Assembly (NCBI RefSeq): GCF_016919245.1
Contig: NZ_JAFEJA010000001.1
Coordinates: 4,727,501-4,791,500 of the forward strand
Length of the DNA: 64,000 nt
Direction of reading: 5' to 3'
From: Streptomyces zhihengii
Lineage (GTDB): Bacteria; Actinomycetota; Actinomycetes; Streptomycetales; Streptomycetaceae
Under the pieces are notes generated by a model. That model worked only from the letters and a program-made list of their open reading frames with translations, was not told where the DNA came from and ran no database searches. Positions 57,921-64,000 of this stretch are shown here, in pieces (position 1 is the first letter of the stretch; every line of letters begins with the position of its first letter). Made by a program: the position numbers and the translations under genes.

Positions 57921-58712
57921 ATGGAGAGCGCGATGCTCAAGCACACCCGCACCCGCATGCTGGCCGCCGTCCTCGACGGCCCCGGCTGGGCGCACCCCTA
58001 CACCAGCCCGTTCGTCCTGTACGCCGACGGCGGCGACGGATCCGACGGCGGGGACGGGGGAGGCAAGACCGGCGACGGCGACGACCAGGACGGCGACGAC
58101 TCCGGCGACGGAGACGACGGCGACGGCCAGGGCGACGGAGACGACGACCAGGACGGCGAAGAGCTCGGCGCCAAGGGCCTCAAGGCGCTGCGGGAGGTGC
58201 GGCAGGAGAACCGCCGTCTCAAGGCCGAGAACCGGCGTCTCAAGTCCTCGTCCTCCGGTGGGGGCGGGAAGGCCGGCGGCGCGGGCAAGGGCACGGCCAA
58301 GGCCGGGAAGGCCGACGACGGCGACGGCGACGGCCAGGAGCTCGACGCCGATGCGATCCGCGAGCAGGCCCGCCAGGAGGCCCGGGCCGAGGTCTGGACC
58401 GAACGGGTCGAGGCCGCGGCCGTCGCGGCCGCCTCCGGCCGCCTGGCCAACCCCCAGCTCGCACCCAGGCTGCTGCGGGACGGACTCGCCGACGTCGGCG
58501 AGGACGACAAGGGCCGGCCCGACCGGGCCACGCTCACCGAGCTGATCGACGAACTCCTCGAGGAGGAGCCGTACCTGGCCGCAGCGTCCGCGAAGGACAA
58601 GGGCGGCCGGCGATTCGAGGGCGGCGCCGACGGCGGCGCCCGCAGGACCAGCAAGAAGGCGACGAGCCTCGGTGAGGCCGTCGCCAATCGACTCGCCGGT
58701 AAGTCCGGCTGA
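57921..58712 (+). CDS. Capsid scaffolding protein
   Basis: This 263-residue protein has an Asp/Gly-rich acidic stretch (about 35-78). A coiled-coil helix follows (EVRQENRRLKAENRRLK), then a Glu/Ala-rich helical part and a basic C-terminus. This composition and the position between the MuF and major capsid genes are those of scaffold proteins. It is lost from the mature head. Confidence 0.78.
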   Translation: MESAMLKHTRTRMLAAVLDGPGWAHPYTSPFVLYADGGDGSDGGDGGGKTGDGDDQDGDDSGDGDDGDGQGDGDDDQDGEELGAKGLKALREVRQENRRLKAENRRLKSSSSGGGGKAGGAGKGTAKAGKADDGDGDGQELDADAIREQARQEARAEVWTERVEAAAVAAASGRLANPQLAPRLLRDGLADVGEDDKGRPDRATLTELIDELLEEEPYLAAASAKDKGGRRFEGGADGGARRTSKKATSLGEAVANRLAGKSG

Positions 58713-58726
58713 CCAGGGAGCATCTG

Positions 58727-59707
58727 ATGCCCGTAACCCTCGCTCAGGCGAAGCTCAACGCGACGGACGACATCGACGTCAACGTCATCGACGAGTTCGC
58801 CAAGAACAACTACCTGCTGGAGACGATGACGTTCGACGACGTCGTCAACCAGGCCGGGGCCGGCGCCACGCTGACCTACGGCTACACCCGGCTCGTCTCC
58901 CAGCCCACTGCCGACTTCCGCGCGATCAACTCCGAGTACACCCCGGCCGAGGTCACCAAGGCCCGGTACACGGTCGACCTGAAGCCGCTCGGCGGCTCGT
59001 TCCAGATCGACCGCGTCAACAACCGGATCGCCGCCGCGGCGGAGACCACGCTGCAGATGCAGCAGAAGATCAAGGGCACGCAGGCCCGCTTCAACGATGC
59101 CGTCATCAATGGGGACACCGCGGTCGACGCGAACGGGTTCGACGGCCTGTCCAAGTCGCTGGCGGCCTCCTCGACGGAGTACGGCGCGGCTGTCTCCACC
59201 GACTGGCGCGGTGTCACGATCGGCGCGGACGCCGGGAAGGCGAACGATGGGCTGGACGCCCTGGACGCGTGGCTGTCCATGCTCGACGGCCCGGCGGACG
59301 CGATCCTCGGCAACATCGACTCGATCGCCCGGATCCGGTCCCTGGCCCGCCGCGCCGGGTACTACGACCGGTCCTCGTCCGCGTTCGGCACGCAGGTCGA
59401 GACCTACCGGGGGATCCCGTTCGTTGACCTCGGCGCCAAGGCAGGGTCGAACAACTTGGTCATCCCGACCACGTCCAAAACCGTGGCCACGGTCGCCGGC
59501 AACTACACGGACATCTACGCGCTGAGGTTCGGCCTCGACGGGTTCCACGGCGTGTCCATGGCCGGCGCGCCGCTGGTCCAGACGTGGCTCCCCGACTTCT
59601 CTACCTCGGGCGCCGTCAAGACCGGCGAGGTCGAACTCGGGCCGGCGGCCGTCGTCCTCAAGCGCACCAAGGCCGCGGCCGTGTTCCGCAACATCCTCGT
59701 CCGCTGA
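58727..59707 (+). CDS. Major capsid protein (HK97 fold)
   Basis: The 326-residue product follows the scaffold gene by 14 bp. It contains an N-arm with NYLLETMTFDDVVNQAGAGA, an E-loop-like beta section (ADFRAINSEYTPAEV) and the P-domain motif NDAVINGD. The length is typical of HK97-type capsid proteins. GTG/ATG choice is clear (ATG with AGGGAG). Confidence 0.88.
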   Translation: MPVTLAQAKLNATDDIDVNVIDEFAKNNYLLETMTFDDVVNQAGAGATLTYGYTRLVSQPTADFRAINSEYTPAEVTKARYTVDLKPLGGSFQIDRVNNRIAAAAETTLQMQQKIKGTQARFNDAVINGDTAVDANGFDGLSKSLAASSTEYGAAVSTDWRGVTIGADAGKANDGLDALDAWLSMLDGPADAILGNIDSIARIRSLARRAGYYDRSSSAFGTQVETYRGIPFVDLGAKAGSNNLVIPTTSKTVATVAGNYTDIYALRFGLDGFHGVSMAGAPLVQTWLPDFSTSGAVKTGEVELGPAAVVLKRTKAAAVFRNILVR

Positions 59708-59745
59708 CCCCTGTTGGCCCCTGACCTGATCGGAGAACCGCCGAC

Positions 59746-60288
59746 ATGGCACGCATCACCGCACCTGTCCGTGACTACAGCGGCCCCGGCCCCGGAGGCA
59801 TCATGTTCTCCGAGGGCGAGGCCGAGACCGACAACGAGGCCGTCATCGCCTACTGCAGGGGCGCCGGGTACGGCATCGACGAGGACCCGCCGGCCCCGGC
59901 CGTGCCGTCTGTCCCGGACCCGCGCGACGTCGCCACCACGGTGGTGGGCGGCCCGCTGCGGGACGCCGCGGTCGACCCGCGGCCGGAGGATTTCCGGCCG
60001 CCGGTCGGCGCCGGGGACGGCAACCCGCACGGTCCCGACGTCTACGCGCCGGGCCTGCCCGGCGGAGGCCTGCAGCCCACCGCCCCGCCCCTCGTCGACG
60101 ACGGCAACGGTGAGGGCGAGGGCGAGGATATGGACGCCGGCCCCGGCCCCGTGCGCCCGCCGCAGGCCGCCACGGTCGGCGAGTGGCGCGGCTACGCCAA
60201 GCAGGTGGTCGACAACGACCCGGCCGTTCACGCCGAGATCGACAAGGCGACCAAGGCCGAGCTCATCAAGACGTACGGGAAGGACTGA
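59746..60288 (+). CDS. Putative head fibre or decoration protein
   Basis: This 180-residue protein has a short beta-strand opening (YSGPGPGGIMFSEGEAE). A long Pro/Asp/Gly linker follows, and a small helical C-terminal domain (VGEWRGYAKQVVDNDPAVHA) resembling a SAP/Rho-N-type fold. It could stand on the capsid or act in head completion. No firm family. Confidence 0.5.
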   Translation: MARITAPVRDYSGPGPGGIMFSEGEAETDNEAVIAYCRGAGYGIDEDPPAPAVPSVPDPRDVATTVVGGPLRDAAVDPRPEDFRPPVGAGDGNPHGPDVYAPGLPGGGLQPTAPPLVDDGNGEGEGEDMDAGPGPVRPPQAATVGEWRGYAKQVVDNDPAVHAEIDKATKAELIKTYGKD

Positions 60289-60293
60289 GCGCC

Positions 60294-60845
60294 ATGGCGC
60301 TGGAGGCGTTCGCGTCGGTCGACGACCTCGAGGCCCGCACCCTGCGGGACCTCACGGATGTGGAGCGCCAGCACGCGCCGCGGCTCCTGGCGGACGCCTC
60401 CAACCTCATCCGGATGACCGCCGGGTACCAGCAGATCAGCCGCGTCGTCGACGACACGGTCCTGCTGCGCGGCTCCGGCACGCACGTCCTGGTGCTGCCG
60501 CAGCGCCCGGTCGCGGGGGTGGCCTCGGTGGCCGGCCTCACGACCGCGCAGTGGCAGTGGGACGGCGGGGAGAAGCTCACCCGGCTCGATGGCCGGTGCT
60601 GGACCGGGCCGGTCACCCTCACCTACACCCACGGCTACCTGCCGGAGGAGACCGCGTATCAGGTGGCCGCGACGGTCGCCTGCGACTCCGTGAAGCGCCT
60701 GTTCCTCAACCCCGACATGCTCAGGCAGAGATCGATCGACGACTACGCGGAGACCCTCACCGACGCCCGGGCAACCCTCCTGGCCGGTGAGGAGGACACG
60801 ATCCGCACGGCGTTCGCGGTCGCCTCCTGGGGGGTGTCCGGATGA
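60294..60845 (+). CDS. Head-tail connector (adaptor) protein
   Basis: The 183-residue product is helical, beginning SVDDLEARTLRDLTDVERQHAPRLLADASN, the usual start of gp6/gp15-type connectors in actinophages, followed by a beta part with RPVAGVASVAGL. It should bind the portal ring. It overlaps the next gene by four bases. Confidence 0.78.
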   Translation: MALEAFASVDDLEARTLRDLTDVERQHAPRLLADASNLIRMTAGYQQISRVVDDTVLLRGSGTHVLVLPQRPVAGVASVAGLTTAQWQWDGGEKLTRLDGRCWTGPVTLTYTHGYLPEETAYQVAATVACDSVKRLFLNPDMLRQRSIDDYAETLTDARATLLAGEEDTIRTAFAVASWGVSG

Positions 60846-61249
60846 GAGGCCTCGACGAGCTCCTGGCCCGCGGCCGCGCGGCCGCCCGGGGACTGCAGCG
60901 TGAGCGGATCCGGCTCTACCGGCCCGGTGCCGGCGGGATCGACTGGGAGACCGGCGAGGAGAACCCTGCGGACGGCGCGACGCTGTTCGAGGGCCCGGCC
61001 CGGGTCAAGCCCGCGGCGCACGTCGGCGAGGAGGTCGACGCCGGCGAGGCGAACGTGACCCTGCGGGACTACGTCGTCTCCCTCGACTGGGACACCCCGG
61101 CCCTGCCGCAGCGCCCCCAGGTCGGGGACCGGATCGAGGTCCTGGAGAGCCCGGAGGCCCGCATGGTCGGGCTCCAGTTGTGGGTGACCGGCGTCGGGTA
61201 CGGGTCGACGGCGACCGCATGGCGGATCGGAGCGGAGGACAGGCAGTGA
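60842..61249 (+). CDS. Head-closure (stopper) protein, DUF6093-like
   Basis: The 135-residue beta-rich protein follows the adaptor gene. The motif WETGEENPADGATLFEGPARV and the VGDRIEVLESPE segment are frequent in actinophage stopper proteins. It joins head and tail and keeps DNA inside. Confidence 0.7.
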   Translation: MRGLDELLARGRAAARGLQRERIRLYRPGAGGIDWETGEENPADGATLFEGPARVKPAAHVGEEVDAGEANVTLRDYVVSLDWDTPALPQRPQVGDRIEVLESPEARMVGLQLWVTGVGYGSTATAWRIGAEDRQ

Positions 61250-61632
61250 CGGCAGACACCCGCGAGCTCCGCCAGCTCGCCCGCGCGCTGGAGCGCAACA
61301 TGGCCGAGGCCGAGGCCGGGATGACCGGCATCGTGACCCGCGGCGCGCTCAACACCAAGAACGACTGGCGGCGCAACGCCGAGCGGACCGCCGGGCGTCA
61401 CGCCCGGCTGTACCCGCGGAGCATCAGCTACGACGTCGTCCCGATCCCCGGCGGAGCGCAGGCGGAGATCGGCCCCGACAAGACGAGGGTGCAGGGCCCG
61501 CTCGGCAACATCCTCGAGTACGGCACGTCCCGGCAGGCCGGGCACAACGACGGCGGCCGCGCGCTGCTGGCCGAGGCCCCGCGGTTCGAGGCGGCGACCG
61601 TCGCGCTTACCGCCCGGCTCGGGAGGCTGTGA
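61246..61632 (+). CDS. HK97 gp10-like tail completion protein
   Basis: The 128-residue protein has an N-terminal helix (ELRQLARALERNMAEAE) and the family's C-terminal pattern ISYDVVPIPGGAQAEIGPDK plus LEYGTSRQ. It lies between the stopper and tail-terminator genes, the expected position. Confidence 0.82.
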   Translation: MTADTRELRQLARALERNMAEAEAGMTGIVTRGALNTKNDWRRNAERTAGRHARLYPRSISYDVVPIPGGAQAEIGPDKTRVQGPLGNILEYGTSRQAGHNDGGRALLAEAPRFEAATVALTARLGRL

Positions 61633-62039
61633 TGCCCCCCGGGACCGCGCCGGACATCGGCCCGCACATTCAGGCCGTCACCGTCCGGCTCACCGAGCAG
61701 GGTCTGACCGTGGGCGACGGAGGGGCGCCTGCGGCCAGACCCGCCAACGGCCGCTATGTGGCCGTGTACTTCGACCCCGGGCAGTCCCTGTCGGAGTCCC
61801 TCGCCGACCGGCGCACCATGCTCGCCCTGGGGTTTCAGCTCACCTGCGTGGCCCCCACGACCACCGCGTGCCTGTGGGTCGCCCAGCAGGTCCGCCACGC
61901 CCTCCACCGGCCCCTCGTCGTCCAGGGCCGCGCCACCTGGAGGGCCGAGGAGCTCGGCGGCCCGTACGTACAGCGCGACGACGACGTGTCGCCGCCCTTC
62001 TTCTACCTGCCGGTCCAGTACCGGCTCCAGTCCACCTAG
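61629..62039 (+). CDS. Tail terminator protein
   Basis: The 136-residue protein has a mixed fold with YVAVYFDPGQSLSESLADRR and a C-terminal YLPVQYRLQST typical of the minor tail terminator family. It should cap the tail tube. The GTG at 61629 or the ATG at 61632 may be the start. Confidence 0.72.
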   Translation: MMPPGTAPDIGPHIQAVTVRLTEQGLTVGDGGAPAARPANGRYVAVYFDPGQSLSESLADRRTMLALGFQLTCVAPTTTACLWVAQQVRHALHRPLVVQGRATWRAEELGGPYVQRDDDVSPPFFYLPVQYRLQST

Positions 62040-62048
62040 GAGTGCCCC

Positions 62049-62378
62049 ATGGCCATCCTCACCGCGCAGGCCGTCAGCCTCGCCGGCATCAACCCCACCT
62101 ACGCGAACGCCGCGTCCGGCGGCGACAAGGTCAGTCCGGGCGACCGGACGTTCCTCCACGTCAAGAACGGCGCGGGCGCCCCCGTCACGCTCACGCTGAC
62201 CACCACGGCGGATGTCCGCGGCCAGGCCGTCGCCAACGTCACGGTGTCCGTTCCGGCCTCCGGTGAACGGATGATCGGGCCCCTGTCGCGCGACCTGTTC
62301 GCCTCCCCGTCCGACGGCCTGGTGGCCATCGGCTACAGCTCGAACACCTCGGTCACCCTCGCCGCCCTGCGCATCTGA
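62049..62378 (+). CDS. Small beta-rich virion protein
   Basis: The 109-residue product is Thr/Val-rich with alternating strands (VTLTLTTTADVRG, VTVSVPASGERMIGPL). It resembles a decoration or Ig-like domain. It lies between the tail terminator and major tail protein genes. No family is recognised. Confidence 0.5.
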   Translation: MAILTAQAVSLAGINPTYANAASGGDKVSPGDRTFLHVKNGAGAPVTLTLTTTADVRGQAVANVTVSVPASGERMIGPLSRDLFASPSDGLVAIGYSSNTSVTLAALRI

Positions 62379-62402
62379 CCACCCGCCCGCTCACCCACCC
62401 GC

Positions 62403-62423
62403 CGCCCCTCCCGGGGCGTTTTT
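62403..62423 (+). terminator. Small hairpin with T-run before the tail genes
   Basis: A 6-bp GC stem (62403-62408 with 62413-62418) is followed by TTTTT. It could reduce transcription from the head genes into the tail genes. Confidence 0.6.
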
Positions 62424-62445
62424 CATGCCCCAAGGAGGGCCTCTC

Positions 62446-62925
62446 ATGGATCTCATCAGCGACGGCAAGACCCGGGTCGCCTGGGCGAGCAGCCTCGCCA
62501 ACCTGGCCGCTCCCAGCCTCGCCGAGCTCGGCGCCGCGCAGGAGCTGACCGACCGCATCACCCCCGACGGCCTCAAGATCGACCCGTCGACGGCGGACGT
62601 CGACACCGGCAGCCTGGCGAGCAAGTTCGACACCAAGGAAGTCGGGCGCGTCGGGTACGAGACGGAGCTGACGTTCAAGCGCGGCACCACCACGCAGGAG
62701 GACTGGCCGTACCAGAACCTCACCTACGGGGTGCACGGCGTGCTCATCGTGCGCCGTGGTGTCGACGTCGAGACGGCCTGGGCGGCCGGGCAGCAGGTCG
62801 AGGCCTACCCGGTCGTCTGCGGCGAGCGCGCCAACGTGTCCCCCGCGGCCAACGAGGTCATGAGGTTCCTCAGCCCGATCAAGGTCTACGCGCCTCCGGC
62901 GACCGACGCAGTGGTGGCTGCCTGA
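62446..62925 (+). CDS. Major tail protein
   Basis: The product is 159 residues. It carries a long beta-rich body (DTGSLASKFDTKEVGRVGYE, TELTFKRGT) typical of Siphoviridae tube proteins. The ATG has AAGGAGGG upstream, one of the strongest ribosome sites in the prophage, as expected for an abundant structural protein. Confidence 0.75.
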   Translation: MDLISDGKTRVAWASSLANLAAPSLAELGAAQELTDRITPDGLKIDPSTADVDTGSLASKFDTKEVGRVGYETELTFKRGTTTQEDWPYQNLTYGVHGVLIVRRGVDVETAWAAGQQVEAYPVVCGERANVSPAANEVMRFLSPIKVYAPPATDAVVAA

Positions 62926-63458
62926 TGCCGAACATCGAGGAGATTCTCAAGCGCGCCAAGCCGCGGCAGAAGTCGGTCTGGATCTGCGTGGCCGGTGACC
63001 TCCTGTCGGAGGTCGACCGACTCGAGCGCGAGCTCCGCGAGGTGGGCGAGGGCTGGTCCCCGGACTCGCTCGCTTCCTGCGACCCGCGCGAGAAGATCGC
63101 CAAGCGGATCAAGACCGTGCGCGAGGCGATGAAGAAGGCGGAGGTCGAGTTCGTGTTCCGGTCGATCGGCGACCGGGCATGGTCCGATCTCGTGGCCGCC
63201 CACCCGCCGAAGAAGCAGGGGCCCGGCGGGCAGCAGCTCGCATGGGATCCGGACACGTTCCCCCGGGCCCTGGTGTCCGCCAGCGCGGTGGACCCGGTCA
63301 TGACCCCGGAGCAGCTCGACGAGCTGTTCGAGGTCCTCAACGAGGGCCAGCGCAGTGAGATGTTCGACTGCGCTTACGCGGTGAACACGGAGGCGACGAG
63401 CATCCCTTTCTCCGTGACCGCCTCCGGGATCCTCTCCTCCCTCACCGACGGGAAGTAG
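62925..63458 (+). CDS. Tail assembly chaperone (G protein)
   Basis: The 177-residue protein is mainly helical and charged, starts MPNIEEILKRAKPRQKSVWI and sits directly between major tail and tape measure genes, the universal place of the G/GT chaperones. A -1 slippery heptamer at 63404-63410 allows a longer fusion product that continues to 63766. Confidence 0.8.
   Translation: MPNIEEILKRAKPRQKSVWICVAGDLLSEVDRLERELREVGEGWSPDSLASCDPREKIAKRIKTVREAMKKAEVEFVFRSIGDRAWSDLVAAHPPKKQGPGGQQLAWDPDTFPRALVSASAVDPVMTPEQLDELFEVLNEGQRSEMFDCAYAVNTEATSIPFSVTASGILSSLTDGK
63404..63410 (+). promoter_or_regulatory. Programmed -1 frameshift site CCCTTTC
   Basis: The heptamer is in the correct phase (C CCT TTC in the zero frame), so both tRNAs can re-pair after slipping. 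The -1 frame is then open from here to 63766. Downstream pairing that would stimulate slippage was not worked out. Confidence 0.75.
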
Positions 63459-63766
63459 AGACCGCCCGCGCCTGGGGAGTGCCCCGGTCGGTCTTCCTCG
63501 GCCGCGTGGTCGCCCCGGGCGAACCGCTGTGGACCGACGAGGACCGATCGTGGGCGCTCGCCCTGGCGGACGTCGAGCGGGACGTCTGCCCGGACTGTGG
63601 CCATCCCTGGTCCGAGGCGTCCGCCCCCGACTCCGAATGGGCGTACACGGCCGAGCTCCTGCGCTGCCACGCGTGCGCGGCCGGCGCACGGGCCGCGCAC
63701 GCCCACCAGGACAGCGGCGGCGACATGCGCGGCATCCACGTCTCCATCATCAAGAGAGAGAGCTGA
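63404..63766 (+). CDS. Second tail assembly chaperone part (T), read by -1 frameshift
   Basis: Read from the slippery site, this frame runs through REVETARAWGVPRSVFLGRVV, the wording conserved in the T part of actinophage chaperones, and ends with a CPDCG/CHAC zinc-like pair. The fusion with the upstream gene would be about 280 residues. A GTG at 63479 could also start it alone, but it lacks a ribosome site and lies behind the conserved ARAWG segment. Confidence 0.78.
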   Translation, partial: PFLRDRLRDPLLPHRREVETARAWGVPRSVFLGRVVAPGEPLWTDEDRSWALALADVERDVCPDCGHPWSEASAPDSEWAYTAELLRCHACAAGARAAHAHQDSGGDMRGIHVSIIKRES

Positions 63767-63769
63767 CCC

Positions 63770-64000
63770 ATGGCCGTCCGCACTGTGCGGGTGCTGCTGA
63801 CCGGCACCGTCACGCCGTACACCACCGCCATGCGGGCGGCCGCCCGGACAACCGCGACCACCGCGGCGTCGATCCAGACCAGCATGCGCGCTGCGTCCGC
63901 CCGGGCGACGGCGTCCATGACCACCATGGCCCGGGCCACGGCGGCGCAGGCCGCCCGCGCCACGGCCGCCGTGCGGGGCATGGCGGCCCGCGTGAGCGCG
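63770..64000 (+). CDS. Tape measure protein, N-terminal part (cut by window)
   Basis: The frame opens three bases behind the chaperone gene and stays open to the window end (77 codons). It is rich in Ala, Thr, Met and Arg with a regular helical pattern (TAMRAAARTTATTAAS, SMRAASARATASM), typical of the start of a long tape measure protein that sets tail length. Confidence 0.72.
   Translation, partial: MAVRTVRVLLTGTVTPYTTAMRAAARTTATTAASIQTSMRAASARATASMTTMARATAAQAARATAAVRGMAARVSA

Larger units (their letters stand above)
36017..64000. mobile_element. Integrated siphovirus-type prophage (right end outside window)
   Basis: Evidence for the element: the tRNA-Arg fragment with adjacent tyrosine integrase, a divergent repressor and Cro/excisionase-like region, an early operon of overlapping small genes, and a complete morphogenetic cluster in canonical order from HNH and terminase to the tape measure gene. 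The length inside the window is about 28 kb. No interrupted gene was seen in it, so it may be intact. The host chromosome to the left continues with ordinary gene spacing. Confidence 0.92.

Noticed and set aside
63450..63458. The sequence CGGGAAG at the end of the chaperone gene as the frameshift site
   Set aside because: Re-pairing after a -1 slip would leave mismatches in both codons; the upstream CCCTTTC is a perfect heptamer in the right phase.

Overview
The window comes from a Streptomyces-type actinomycete chromosome. The DNA is very GC-rich, genes are packed with GTG/ATG starts and G-rich ribosome binding sites, and several families are typical of the genus: afsR next to afsS, an XRE regulator paired with DUF397, FbiC of the F420 pathway, a GPP34 protein and BTAD/NB-ARC/TPR regulators. 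All assignments come from reading the sequence and from family knowledge; no database search was run.

Bases 1 to about 36,010 are host chromosome. In order they hold: the end of a sensor ATPase gene (partial); afsS and afsR with a putative AfsR/PhoP site; a NodB-type deacetylase lipoprotein; an APC permease; a PHP-domain hydrolase with a Tat-like signal; a luciferase-like (probably F420-dependent) oxidoreductase and fbiC; a P-loop/TPR protein; an ADP-ribosylglycohydrolase-like protein without the usual metal ligands; and a sodium:solute symporter. Next comes a two-gene module of special interest (19,824-22,594): a small helical protein followed by an NB-ARC/TPR (NLR-like) ATPase, which share an RHIM-like motif at the C-terminus of the first and the N-terminus of the second. 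After it come a DUF397/XRE pair, a GPP34 protein, a D-Ala-D-Ala carboxypeptidase with a very long acidic N-terminus, a large membrane protein, a lipoprotein, an aldo/keto reductase divergent from a LuxR-type regulator, a secreted FG-GAP/VCBS repeat protein and one unknown protein. Several host intergenic gaps carry short tandem repeats of 22-36 bp.

From about 36,017 to the right edge lies a prophage of the siphovirus type, cut off by the window. Its left border is a 47-bp 3' fragment of a tRNA-Arg(CCU) gene directly beside a tyrosine integrase, so the restored tRNA and the other border must lie beyond base 64,000. Behind the integrase are two short ORFs (one resembling the integrase N-terminus), a repressor-like XRE gene and a divergent XRE/excisionase-like gene. 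Then comes a tightly overlapping early operon of small, mostly orphan genes including one replication-type protein. A short control region at about 49,000 holds a perfect 27-bp palindrome. From 52,042 the late genes follow the classical order: HNH nuclease, terminase small and large subunits, portal, MuF-like protein, scaffold, major capsid, head-tail connectors, tail terminator, major tail protein, tail assembly chaperones with a -1 frameshift site, and the start of the tape measure gene. Lysis and tail-tip genes would lie outside the window.
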